A stretch of DNA of 64,000 nucleotides from CALLPQ01 sp964479275. GTDB taxonomy: Bacteria > Pseudomonadota > Alphaproteobacteria > Caulobacterales > Parvularculaceae. Below are positions 46,135-54,002 of the stretch, one piece after another (position 1 is the stretch's first letter; the number at the start of each line of letters is the position of its first letter). The notes beneath the pieces were generated by a model, which had not been told where the DNA came from, searched no databases, and saw only the letters and a list, made by a program, of their open reading frames with translations. Position numbers and translations under genes: made by a program. Location: positions 77,848 through 141,847 of the forward strand of contig CAYZLR010000002.1 of assembly GCA_964479275.1 (NCBI GenBank). Reading direction: 5' to 3'.

Positions 46135-46742
46135 ATATGTTTACAATTATTGAAGTGGTATCGTTTCATAAGATTTAAACCTCCAACTTTAGAGCAGTGA
46201 GGACAAGAAACTTTTTCTTTAGGACCAAACATTTTATCTTTATTTTTTCTTGGTTTTCTCATTTTAGATAAAGTTTCTTCTGATTTCTTAGTACCATACT
46301 GTGGATGTTTTGAACCTGAAAAATCTGCATGATTTTTAGACATATTTCTTTTATGGTCCTCTGATTTGGGTACTCCATATAGTGGTGAAAGTTTTCCTTT
46401 ATATTTTGATGCTGCAATCGATAACTTCTTTTTAGTTTCGTTAGATGTAGGTTTTCTAGTATAAGTACTGGCTCCACCTTCTTTAAGATTATAATATAAA
46501 GAACTATTAACGGCGTCAACAGACTTTATATATGATTCCTCTTTATTATTTAAATCTTGTAAGTCTTCACATATTTGAAGAATTTTCCTAGAAAAATGCT
46601 CTTTACCATATTTCCTAATAGCCTTATGTAATAAAGTTCCTGAACCTAAATAATTATCGTCCAAATAGCCAAAATGTTGACCTATATACTTTTTCTTATT
46701 AATTAGATTTGTTGTTTCATAAACAAAGTGTATTTTAGACAT
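46131..46742 (-). CDS. GIY-YIG homing endonuclease with C-terminal zinc module
   Basis: 203 residues: YETTNLINKKKYIGQHFG (GIY-YIG), YLGSGTLLHKAIRKYGKEHF, NUMOD3-like repeats and the tail CPHCSKVGGLNLMKRYHF plus NNC, the zinc module also carried by three HNH enzymes here. Late promoter at 46774. Confidence 0.9.
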   Translation of the reverse strand: MSKIHFVYETTNLINKKKYIGQHFGYLDDNYLGSGTLLHKAIRKYGKEHFSRKILQICEDLQDLNNKEESYIKSVDAVNSSLYYNLKEGGASTYTRKPTSNETKKKLSIAASKYKGKLSPLYGVPKSEDHKRNMSKNHADFSGSKHPQYGTKKSEETLSKMRKPRKNKDKMFGPKEKVSCPHCSKVGGLNLMKRYHFNNCKHI

Positions 46743-46773
46743 TAGATAAATAATTTTTAATTAATAACAATAA

Positions 46774-46781
46774 TATTTATA
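46774..46781 (-). promoter_or_regulatory. late promoter TATAAATA, minus strand
   Basis: Exact late promoter 31 bp before the GIY-YIG start at 46742. Confidence 0.6.
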
Positions 46782-46793
46782 GAGAGGTAAAAT

Positions 46794-46994
46794 TTGCCAT
46801 TATATCAATATCACTGCGATAAATGTGACAAAACAGTCGAAGAATTAAGAAAAATTTCTGAGATGAATAATATACCTAAGTGTAAAAAAGCTGATTGTGA
46901 AATGAAAAAAATTATTTTTACAACCGGTCTTAAAATTTCAGGTAAAGGCGTATATTCTCCAGGATTTCATGTTAATTCGACAAGAAAAAAATAA
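46794..46994 (+). CDS. FmdB-type zinc-ribbon protein
   Basis: TTG start after AGAGAGG. MPLYQYHCDKCDKTVEELRK followed by a second Cys pair (PKCKKADC) is the FmdB/CxxC zinc-ribbon pattern. 66 residues. Role probably regulatory or nucleic-acid binding. Confidence 0.7.
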   Translation: MPLYQYHCDKCDKTVEELRKISEMNNIPKCKKADCEMKKIIFTTGLKISGKGVYSPGFHVNSTRKK

Positions 46995-46995
46995 A

Positions 46996-47157
46996 ATGCT
47001 AAAGAAAACTCTTATAGGTTCCACTAAAATAGCTGTTGAAGTTATGGCTGAAAAATATTTAGATGAAGGTTGGAAAATTTCAGGTCCGCCAACATTCTTT
47101 GAAGATTATTGTGATGGTACTGAAACTTGGACCTTAGTAATAACATATGAAAATTAA
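46996..47157 (+). CDS. hypothetical protein (53 aa)
   Basis: ATG at 46996 directly after the previous stop. MLKKTLIGSTKIAVEVMAEK, then WKISGPPTFFEDYC, like small DUF1737-type phage proteins (weak recall). Overlaps the macro-domain gene. Confidence 0.5.
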   Translation: MLKKTLIGSTKIAVEVMAEKYLDEGWKISGPPTFFEDYCDGTETWTLVITYEN

Positions 47158-47662
47158 ATATAAAGTTGGCTGTCTTATAGAGGCAGCAAAAGAGGGCGAA
47201 GTTGATATAATAGCTCATCAAACAAATTGTAAATGTTTAATGGAAAATGGCATCGCGCCTTTAATTGCTGATGCATTTGATCCAGTTGTTAGAAATGCTG
47301 ATTACTTGGCCGGAATTAAAAAGCAAAACATTTTAGGAAATTATTCTAAAGCTATAGGATTTAACTATGTTGGCGGAGGAGTGACAATATTTAATCTATA
47401 TGGTCAATATGATCGTGGCGAAGATATCAATAATCTGTATACCGATTACTCAGCATTATCAACTAGTTTAGAGAAAATGGCAAATTATTTATATGCTAAT
47501 TATCTACCTGAATACAGGAAACTAGGACTTCCTAAATTAGGTGCAGGAAGGGCAAATGGAGATTGGGAAATTATATATGAAATAATTAAAACCAAGCTTG
47601 AAGGTTTTGATGTAACAATTTACGTGCTGAATAAAGATGAGATACCAATCGAAGTTAACTAA
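47147..47662 (+). CDS. macro-domain protein (ADP-ribose binding / processing)
   Basis: Macro pattern: GCLIEAAKEGEVDIIAHQTN, CKCLMENGIAPLIADAFDPV, GGGVTIFNLYGQ and LPKLGAGRANGDWEII. 171 residues. Such proteins bind ADP-ribose or remove it from substrates. With NAD salvage genes in the same genome, it may handle ADP-ribose released by host defence or phage ADP-ribosylation; that link is inference. Confidence 0.8.
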   Translation: MKIKYKVGCLIEAAKEGEVDIIAHQTNCKCLMENGIAPLIADAFDPVVRNADYLAGIKKQNILGNYSKAIGFNYVGGGVTIFNLYGQYDRGEDINNLYTDYSALSTSLEKMANYLYANYLPEYRKLGLPKLGAGRANGDWEIIYEIIKTKLEGFDVTIYVLNKDEIPIEVN

Positions 47663-47837
47663 ATATCTTTTAGATTATAAAATCAAAGGTGAACCACAGA
47701 AAGTTTTCTTATGGTTACCAAAAAGAATAGATAATAGAATTGTATTTTTTGAGTTCGTTCATAGAACTCCAGAATGGGTGAACTGGAGTTCTATGAGAGT
47801 CGGTTGGAATTATACTCTCTTACCAGAATCTTTATAA
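47637..47837 (+). CDS. hypothetical protein (66 aa)
   Basis: Overlaps the macro gene by 26 bp. RYQSKLTKYLLDYKIKGEPQ and several Trp. Convergent with the minus-strand gene at 47810. No family recognised. Confidence 0.5.
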   Translation: MRYQSKLTKYLLDYKIKGEPQKVFLWLPKRIDNRIVFFEFVHRTPEWVNWSSMRVGWNYTLLPESL

Positions 47838-48382
47838 ACTTGAGGTTTTGTAGCTCTCTTGAAGTTAGCTAAAGGTAATAAAACTATTTCATGCCAATCA
47901 GTCGCTGGAATTTTAATGAGCTTACTTCTAAGCTGACTATAAAGATAGTGTTTATATGTCACTTTATAATATTTTGAAGCAGATTTAACTACGCCGTATG
48001 AAAGTTTTAATTTAGATCTTTCTGTTATTTTTCTTAAATTAGAAACAGCAATTAATTTATCTAAAACTAAAACTCTTTTTCTCGGTGGTATATAATGAAG
48101 ATTAAGACCAGCAAAGCCGCCAGCTTTAGGACCAATATGTAAAATTAGAGGAAATCTATCCCAATAAGGTAATTTATCATCATGTTTAGCAGAATATTGA
48201 AATAGATACATATTACCTATTGTTGGTCTACTAACTTGATTCTTTTTAGTTTGTTTCGTAAAATCTTTTATTCTATTTGATAAAAAAGTTTTTGAACGAC
48301 GAGTAGCTCTTTCAATGCTTGATTTTTTTCTACCAGTTAATAGAAAATCTTTTAGGCTTGATTGTTGTTCATTTCTTTTCAT
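47810..48382 (-). CDS. conserved phage protein of unknown function
   Basis: 190 residues from the ATG at 48382. Core GNMYLFQYSAKHDDKLPYWD, then RFPLILHIGPKAGGFAGLNL and HYIPPRKR. I remember this signature from many large myoviruses as an uncharacterised, probably structural or packaging-related protein, but cannot name it. Late promoter TATAAATA lies 5 nt before the ATG, supporting late expression. Confidence 0.6.
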   Translation of the reverse strand: MKRNEQQSSLKDFLLTGRKKSSIERATRRSKTFLSNRIKDFTKQTKKNQVSRPTIGNMYLFQYSAKHDDKLPYWDRFPLILHIGPKAGGFAGLNLHYIPPRKRVLVLDKLIAVSNLRKITERSKLKLSYGVVKSASKYYKVTYKHYLYSQLRSKLIKIPATDWHEIVLLPLANFKRATKPQVYKDSGKRV

Positions 48383-48387
48383 AAATA

Positions 48388-48395
48388 TATTTATA
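48388..48395 (-). promoter_or_regulatory. late promoter TATAAATA, minus strand, 5 nt before ATG
   Basis: TATAAATA-TATTT-ATG on the minus strand, identical to the one at 52761. Confidence 0.65.
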
Positions 48396-48422
48396 TACAA
48401 CAAGGTTAATAAGTGTTATAAT
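48394..48422 (+). promoter_or_regulatory. early-type promoter
   Basis: TATACA, 17 bp, TATAAT (48417-48422). A weaker match than the others and lacking the ATCAGTTAAAC box. Confidence 0.45.
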
Positions 48423-48456
48423 TATAAATTATGAAGAGCACTAAAAGGGTTGACAA

Positions 48457-48654
48457 GTGGTAATAGATGAATATACAGAATATTTTCTTGATGCTTTTAT
48501 ATTTTGCAAAGAAGAATTAGTAACAATAGATGAAAGTGTTTATGAATTTACAGTATTTTTAGAGGGCTCTACAGAAAAATTTAATAATAAACTTCAGGCT
48601 ATGGTTTTTATAAACGAGTGGTCTGATAAAATACAATTTAATGAGGTATCATGA
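48457..48654 (+). CDS. hypothetical acidic protein (65 aa), GTG start
   Basis: Starts at GTG with AAGGG upstream. A 10-codon frame (48431-48463) overlaps its start and may be a leader peptide. VIDEYTEYFLDAFIFCKEEL. No family recognised. Confidence 0.5.
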   Translation: MVIDEYTEYFLDAFIFCKEELVTIDESVYEFTVFLEGSTEKFNNKLQAMVFINEWSDKIQFNEVS

Positions 48655-48800
48655 AATTTAAGAATTTAAGAATAGGACAAAGATTTATGCATGATAATTT
48701 TTTGTTTATAAAATTATTCAGTTCAATAATGTTAGTTTCAACTAAAGCTACTTACGAGTCACTAAGCTGTGACACAGAGGTTATCCTTGTCAAGAACTAA
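48651..48800 (+). CDS. small hypothetical protein (49 aa)
   Basis: ATGA overlap with the previous gene. MKFKNLRIGQRFMHDNFLFI then a short C-terminal part; resembles small beta proteins with GxRF start. No family recognised. Confidence 0.5.
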   Translation: MKFKNLRIGQRFMHDNFLFIKLFSSIMLVSTKATYESLSCDTEVILVKN

Positions 48801-48987
48801 AGCAATTAACGAAAAATGTAAAGAATGTATTTATGATGAAACCCAAAAAGGAACGTGGCGGCAACAAGTCGCTGATTGTACGAGCTATACATGCGCTCTT
48901 AGGCCCTTTCGACCCTTGCCAAAAGGATATAAAGAATCTAGATTGGCCAAAAGAGACAAAGGCCGAAGAAGCATGGCGAATCGATAG
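48787..48987 (+). CDS. small Cys-rich conserved phage protein (66 aa)
   Basis: TTG start with AGAGG 7 nt before. KAINEKCKECIYD and VADCTSYTCALRPFRP form the CxxC...C(x5)C pattern of a small zinc-binding family common in phages. Function unknown. Confidence 0.6.
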   Translation: MSRTKAINEKCKECIYDETQKGTWRQQVADCTSYTCALRPFRPLPKGYKESRLAKRDKGRRSMANR

Positions 48988-49084
48988 TTTTTTAAGATTA
49001 CAAGCTGATAGATATGCTGATCAAAGAAAGTTTCCTAGGTATGCCGATAGTTCTGGCAATTTAAGAAACACGAGCTACTCATGA
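48833..49084 (+). CDS. possible overlapping gene in another frame (83 aa)
   Basis: A frame overlapping the Cys-rich gene by 155 nt and continuing beyond it with protein-like RIDSFLRLQADRYADQRKFP. The part after 48987 is not otherwise explained. It could be an overlapping gene or the C-terminal part of a frameshift product. Confidence 0.35.
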   Translation: MMKPKKERGGNKSLIVRAIHALLGPFDPCQKDIKNLDWPKETKAEEAWRIDSFLRLQADRYADQRKFPRYADSSGNLRNTSYS

Positions 49085-49905
49085 GACTTTTCGAATGTGA
49101 AACCTAAATCTCTAAGAGATTTACCTATAATAGAGTTATCATAAGTTTTATTTAAGTAATTAGATTTCTGATAAAATGTTTTAGTGATAACTCTATTATT
49201 TTTACAAAAATCTCTTATTTGTCTAATACTTAATAGTCCGTTTGAAACATCTATAGATTTTAATGTTTCAAACTTTCCTATAGGGGTAATCCAGTAGCCT
49301 TTCCAAGAAGGATTGTTTTTATTAAGAATAGAATTCGATATATTATCCTTATGTTTCTGCGATAAAGAAGAACCTAATTTTGCTAAAGATATATTTTTAC
49401 TGTGTTCTTTAGATCTAATTTTACCTTTTAATTTTTCTGAGAGTAATCTTTTAGTTTGTTCTGAAACTTTAGGTTTAGAAAATGCGCTTTTAGACATTTT
49501 CGCTTTACTTTCTTTACTATGTTTTCTACCATTCATCGGGCCTTTAGTTCCAAACCAATGATTGTTAGATCCTTTCATAGAATTTGAATGCTCGAGTCTA
49601 TATTTTTCAAACAATCTGGAATTAATCTTATTTTTGTATTTAGATAAATTACACATATACCATCTTGCTCTTACCATCTTTTCATGATCAAGTCCTTTTG
49701 TAAATTTAGGTAATAGAAGGTGAGCTATAAAGTGTTCTTTTGCCGTCAGCAAGACTAAATTAGTTTTATCATTAGAGCCATTACAAGATTTAGGTATTAT
49801 ATGGTGAGATTCATAATAAGCATCTTTCTTAGATCTTTTTAGTTTACTTCTAGAATTAATTAGGTTATAATACCAATTATAGTATTTGTTATTTAATATA
49901 TCCAT
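49075..49905 (-). CDS. HNH homing endonuclease, large form with NUMOD3 repeats
   Basis: 276 residues: HNH core YESHHIIPKSCNGSNDK with LLTAKEHFIAHLLLPKF, several NUMOD3 motifs (GRKHSKESKAKMSKSAF), the module GYWITPIGKFETLKS and the tail IIGKSLRDLGFTF. The last two occur in the enzyme at 8730. Late promoter 5 nt before the ATG. Confidence 0.9.
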   Translation of the reverse strand: MDILNNKYYNWYYNLINSRSKLKRSKKDAYYESHHIIPKSCNGSNDKTNLVLLTAKEHFIAHLLLPKFTKGLDHEKMVRARWYMCNLSKYKNKINSRLFEKYRLEHSNSMKGSNNHWFGTKGPMNGRKHSKESKAKMSKSAFSKPKVSEQTKRLLSEKLKGKIRSKEHSKNISLAKLGSSLSQKHKDNISNSILNKNNPSWKGYWITPIGKFETLKSIDVSNGLLSIRQIRDFCKNNRVITKTFYQKSNYLNKTYDNSIIGKSLRDLGFTFEKSHE

Positions 49906-49910
49906 ATAAC

Positions 49911-49918
49911 TATTTATA
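49911..49918 (-). promoter_or_regulatory. late promoter TATAAATA, minus strand, 5 nt before ATG
   Basis: TATAAATA-GTTAT-ATG on the minus strand. Confidence 0.65.
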
Positions 49919-49923
49919 AAATT

Positions 49924-50687
49924 ATGAATAAAAATGTAAAAAAAAAAAAGTTTGTTTAATTAGTGATATTCACGTAGAATTCTATGATAAAAATGCTTTA
50001 TTAGATCTTATACCATCAGAAGGCTATGACATACTCTTGCTCCTAGGCGACATCAGTGAGAATCCTAAATTCATACAAAGAATCTGTGATAAAATTACTA
50101 ATAAGCCTATAATTTATGTATTAGGAAATCATGAATATTATGGTAATCCGCATAGCGGCATGGCGTCGACAGAATCTAATTATCATGATATTGAAAAGAT
50201 ATACGATAACCTTACAGTATTTTCTTCTAAATTTAATTATATTGATATAGATGGAACAATCTTCTTAGGTTCAGTAAATTGGCCTGATATACCAGTAAAT
50301 GATCAATTTAACATTTCTAGAAGTATAAATGATTTTAGAACTGGAAATATTTCTATCGCTGAAAGCGTATATTCTAAAATACAATTTGATAAAGATATAG
50401 AAGCATATTTAGATTTAACGTATGATGAGAATAAAACTTATATAGGTTTAACTCATTTTATTCCAGGAGAATTTGCCTGTGCACCTCAATGGAAGGGACA
50501 TAGTTTAAATTGTTATTTTGTTTCTCCTATTAATTTTGATATATTTTCTCGATGTAATTATTGGCTATTTGGCCACGGTCATGATCCTATAAATACTATT
50601 GTAGAAGGATGTAATTTTATATCAAATCCACTGGGTTATCCACATGAAGGAAATCATGAATGGCAACCTTTAATTATAGAACTTTAG
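49924..50687 (+). CDS. metallophosphoesterase needing a -1 frameshift at an A12 run
   Basis: Calcineurin-type motifs: CLISDIHVEFY, LLLGDISENP, VLGNHEYYG, IGLTHF and FGHGHDP. The only ATG (49924) is in another frame and stops after MNKNVKKKKFV. A run of 12 A followed by G (49938-49950) contains A-AAA-AAG; a -1 shift there joins MNKNVKKKK to VCLISDIH exactly. Without it, initiation could only occur downstream of the first metal-binding motif (TTG 50037). Programmed slippage, or an inactivating indel. Confidence 0.65.
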
Positions 50688-50697
50688 GTATCAAAAA

Positions 50698-51501
50698 ATG
50701 TTTAAAAAATTAATTGTAGTAGGTGCAATGGCTTTAGCTATCACTGGCTGCGCAACTAGCACAATATCGACGTCAGATACAAGATTTGATGTAGAAACAA
50801 ATAAAACTGTAACGCAAACTGAAACCAAACAAGTTTCTCAAAGAACTCTTAAATATATTTCAAGAGTTGACTTAGCGAAAACAATGTGTGAATCTTCAGG
50901 AAATGCATATAAAGAATTTTTAGTTTTATCTGATACAAATGTTGAGTTTTTACCTATTGTGATTCAAGATGGTAAATATGTTCAATTACCGGATGAAGCA
51001 AAAATTGTTTTCAGTAATACAGTTAATCGGCCTGACGCATCGCCGTTTAATGTCGGGAATTGCGTTGAAGATATAATGAAAACTGGAATCGAAAGAGTGT
51101 TTACTAGTTTATATAAAGATGTATTTAAATTAGGTAGAGATTTAGTTCCTTATGGTGCAGGCTTTGCTATAGCTGATAGATTCTTTGATTTTGCTCAAGA
51201 TAGTAATGATTCTATTGCTGAAAATGCTGGAGATAGATTAACAGTAACTGGTGATAATAATCGTGTAGCATCAGGTGCTGATTCTACGTTTAATGAACAG
51301 CCAGGTATTCCTGTTGAACCGGTAACTCTAGAAGACGGTGCTTTATCGGGTGACGATGACTCATGCGAAGATCAAGGTGGAACAGTTAGACCTATTATTC
51401 CAACAGAAAATAATCCATTAGAAGATATAAATGGTGCTTTCGACGCGAATGGTGATGGCCTAGTATGTTCAATTCCAGGCGGCGGTTCAATCGACAATTA
51501 A
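50698..51501 (+). CDS. lipoprotein with C-terminal excalibur-like calcium motif
   Basis: Signal peptide and lipobox AITGC (Cys18). The long polar middle contains DLAKTMCESSGNAYKEFLVL and a possible amphipathic stretch; the end has CEDQGGTVRP and FDANGDGLVCS, a DxNxDG calcium loop flanked by Cys like excalibur domains. 267 residues. Probably in the host outer membrane; function unknown. Confidence 0.7.
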   Translation: MFKKLIVVGAMALAITGCATSTISTSDTRFDVETNKTVTQTETKQVSQRTLKYISRVDLAKTMCESSGNAYKEFLVLSDTNVEFLPIVIQDGKYVQLPDEAKIVFSNTVNRPDASPFNVGNCVEDIMKTGIERVFTSLYKDVFKLGRDLVPYGAGFAIADRFFDFAQDSNDSIAENAGDRLTVTGDNNRVASGADSTFNEQPGIPVEPVTLEDGALSGDDDSCEDQGGTVRPIIPTENNPLEDINGAFDANGDGLVCSIPGGGSIDN

Positions 51502-51510
51502 TTTATAATA

Positions 51511-51540
51511 GGTGGCTGTTGTAGAAATATGACAGCCACC
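51511..51540 (+). terminator. hairpin after the lipoprotein gene
   Basis: GGTGGCTGT/ACAGCCACC, 9 bp perfect with a 12-nt loop, no T-run. Could act in RNA stability or weak termination. Confidence 0.4.
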
Positions 51541-51551
51541 AAGGTTTAAGT

Positions 51552-51794
51552 ATGTATAAATGTCCTCACTGTAATGGTTTAACTTACTTTCGTTTAATTA
51601 ATGATAATGATGTACAATATATCGCTTGTGTCTGTTTAGGACCAGTTAATAATCAACATGAATTAAACGGGCTACAGAATAAACTAAAAAGATTTGAAAA
51701 ATTAGAAAATGTTACAGCTACTGGTTTCACTGTAGAAAATAGAGAAATTCAGTATATTGATAATGTTGAATCTAAAGATATTAAAACAACATGA
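51552..51794 (+). CDS. small zinc-ribbon-like protein (80 aa)
   Basis: MYKCPHCNGLTYFRLINDND with a second Cys pair (ACVCLG) and a helical C-terminus. Probably zinc-binding. ATGA overlap with the next gene. No named family. Confidence 0.55.
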   Translation: MYKCPHCNGLTYFRLINDNDVQYIACVCLGPVNNQHELNGLQNKLKRFEKLENVTATGFTVENREIQYIDNVESKDIKTT

Positions 51795-52015
51795 TTAATG
51801 AAGAAGATTTCGACATAGAAATAAAAAAATTATTTGATGAAATTGTTTTCTCGGATAGTTTACAAAACAAACTAAATAGTTTAAAATTCTATATCTCAAT
51901 AGAGCCTGATTTTGAAATGGATTCATTAAAGGTATCATTAGACTATTGCAATAAATATAATTTCTACAGAAGGATCTGTTTCTACTTTCAAGGTAAGGTG
52001 CCTTACCTGATTTGA
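51791..52015 (+). CDS. hypothetical acidic protein (74 aa)
   Basis: MINEEDFDIEIKKLFDEIVF. Convergent with the HNH gene ending at 52003. No family recognised. Confidence 0.5.
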   Translation: MINEEDFDIEIKKLFDEIVFSDSLQNKLNSLKFYISIEPDFEMDSLKVSLDYCNKYNFYRRICFYFQGKVPYLI

Positions 52016-52755
52016 GGACAATTATCGAAATGATAAGGTTTCATATTAGCTAAAGATCCAGTTTTGCCGCAATTTGGGCATAGACCTCTAGGCCTAATTT
52101 TTCCTTTAAGAGCTTTAGATACTGCATCTTTATGACTCTGAGATATTTTTTTACCCTTATTGGCTTTCGAAATTTTAGCTTTTACAACATTTGAGTGATC
52201 TTTTCCATAAAATGGATTATTTTCGCCTGAGTAATTTTGAGAATTATATGTAGCTCTCCTAATAGAAGCTTCTTTTTTTCTTTTGTCGGACCAAGAATCG
52301 GACATTTTGTCTCTAGTTTCTTGAGAATAAATATGACCGTACATAGGGTTGTTTTCTGGCTCAGCAAGACGTTTCTTGGTACTCTTTGATAATTTGTCTC
52401 TAGTTTCTTGAGAAATTATTCTATTTGACATACTCACAGAAAACTTTTTCTTTATTTTATCATAAAGAAAAGAATTGATTTTATTTTTGCTGGTTGATCC
52501 CATCATAACTATAGCAAATAACATAGATTTTTTATCCTTTCCTTTTAAAAATCTAGGTAATAATAAATGAGCTATAAAGTGTTCTCTAGCAGTAAGAAGT
52601 ACTAAATTATCGGGTCGATTAGATCCACCTAAACTTCTAGGAATTATGTGATGTTGTTCGAAGTAATTTTTAGAGTTTTTAACTCTATTTAGTTTACTTC
52701 TTGATTCCATTAAGTTATAATACCACGTGGAATATTTGTTTTTAATTTCGTTCAT
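52003..52755 (-). CDS. HNH homing endonuclease with NUMOD3 repeats and zinc module
   Basis: 250 residues: HNH core EQHHIIPRSLGGSNRPDN with LLTAREHFIAHLLLPRF, NUMOD3 repeats (GHIYSQETRDKMSDSW, GKDHSNVVKAKISKANKGK) and the tail CPNCGKTGSLANMKPYHF plus NC. Inserted directly upstream of rnh. Late promoter 5 nt before the ATG. Confidence 0.92.
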   Translation of the reverse strand: MNEIKNKYSTWYYNLMESRSKLNRVKNSKNYFEQHHIIPRSLGGSNRPDNLVLLTAREHFIAHLLLPRFLKGKDKKSMLFAIVMMGSTSKNKINSFLYDKIKKKFSVSMSNRIISQETRDKLSKSTKKRLAEPENNPMYGHIYSQETRDKMSDSWSDKRKKEASIRRATYNSQNYSGENNPFYGKDHSNVVKAKISKANKGKKISQSHKDAVSKALKGKIRPRGLCPNCGKTGSLANMKPYHFDNCPQIR

Positions 52756-52760
52756 AAATA

Positions 52761-52768
52761 TATTTATA
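52761..52768 (-). promoter_or_regulatory. late promoter TATAAATA, minus strand, 5 nt before ATG
   Basis: TATAAATA-TATTT-ATG on the minus strand. It overlaps the leader of rnh on the other strand. Confidence 0.65.
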
Positions 52769-52778
52769 GGAGTTCAAT

Positions 52779-53705
52779 ATTCAATTTTTAGATTACAGAG
52801 GCTATATCATGGCCCAAATATTTGGCTATTCAAAATTTATACAAGATGGTGTTTTTGATGATGATTTCTTCATTGAAAGATTTTTAGTTAATGTTGGAAA
52901 ACTTTCTAGAAAATACAGAAAATATGGAAAATTAGTTATCGCGGCTGACTCAAATAAGAGAAAATATTGGCGCACTTTAGAATTTGAACATTATAAAGCT
53001 GGAAGATATAAGGATGATAGTGCTAAATTATCTCCTAAAGATTTAGAAACTAGACAAAAGTTAAGAGAGATACCTAATAAATTAGAAAAGGTTCTTAAAG
53101 ATAATTTTCCATTTTATTTTATTAGATCTATAAATGCCGAAGCTGATGATGTAATTGCTACAATAATCGCTCACAAATTCGATGAGAAACATTTAATATT
53201 ATCTGCTGATGGTGACTTTGTACAACTTCAAAGATATAATGTTGATCAGTGGGATACAACTAGAAATAGATGGTTGAAATCACAAACACCTGAATTAGAT
53301 TTAACAGAGAAAATATTTAGAGGAGATACTGGAGACGGTATACCAAACATTCTATCAGATGATGACACTTTAGTTATTGAAGCAAAACGCCAAGGTAGAA
53401 TGACTCAGAAAAAATTAAAGTATCTATTTAACTTAGACTTTGATAAAATGAAATCAGATATCGAATACTATATGTCACTATCTGAAAACAAGGAGAAATC
53501 AATGGAAGATTTCGACAATGGAAAACTTGTAAAGCGATATTTCCAAAATAAAAAGCTTATTGATTTATCAGAAACTCCTTTAGAAGTAAAGGAAGATATT
53601 TTAAATCAATATCGAGAATATGGAGAATTACCAAACCGAGTTATGAAATATTGTATGAAAAACAAATATGCTCATATATTCGAACACCTTAACCTTTTTA
53701 ATTAA
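52779..53705 (+). CDS. rnh: T4-type RNase H (5' nuclease), probable AUU start
   Basis: Removes RNA primers and flaps during lagging-strand synthesis. FEN-fold motifs: LVIAADSNKRKYWR, INAEADDVIATII, ILSADGDFVQLQ and RGDTGDGIPN. The first ATG (52809) would omit FLDYRGYI, which matches T4 LIDFSQIA and carries the first Mg-binding Asp. ATT at 52779 with AGGAG 6 nt upstream restores it, giving 308 residues (T4 305). I therefore call an AUU start. Confidence 0.85.
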   Translation: MQFLDYRGYIMAQIFGYSKFIQDGVFDDDFFIERFLVNVGKLSRKYRKYGKLVIAADSNKRKYWRTLEFEHYKAGRYKDDSAKLSPKDLETRQKLREIPNKLEKVLKDNFPFYFIRSINAEADDVIATIIAHKFDEKHLILSADGDFVQLQRYNVDQWDTTRNRWLKSQTPELDLTEKIFRGDTGDGIPNILSDDDTLVIEAKRQGRMTQKKLKYLFNLDFDKMKSDIEYYMSLSENKEKSMEDFDNGKLVKRYFQNKKLIDLSETPLEVKEDILNQYREYGELPNRVMKYCMKNKYAHIFEHLNLFN

Positions 53706-53714
53706 GAAAAAAAT

Positions 53715-54002
53715 ATGACTGATAGAACACCTGAAGAATTGAATAAAGTACTTAAAGAGCGCTGCAGAGAATTAGAAAATCATCTACAAAATACTCGAAC
53801 AGAGTTAGAGAATCTAAGAAATGCAAAAGCTCGAACAGGTTTTGATTTTACTCCAATCGTTAATCCAGAAAATGGCCAAGTAGAATTTTATAGCGTTGTT
53901 TATATTATCTCAGACAATAATGTAATTCCTTTGATTCGTCATGGCGTAAAAGATGAAAATAATGTGATTGTTTGGACTGAAATGCAAGATAAATTTGAAT
54001 AA
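53715..54002 (+). CDS. hypothetical coiled-coil protein (95 aa)
   Basis: N-terminal coiled coil (VLKERCRELENHLQNTRTEL) and a small beta-rich C-terminal part. Between rnh and uvsY. Ends on the A of the uvsY ATG. Confidence 0.6.
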   Translation: MTDRTPEELNKVLKERCRELENHLQNTRTELENLRNAKARTGFDFTPIVNPENGQVEFYSVVYIISDNNVIPLIRHGVKDENNVIVWTEMQDKFE

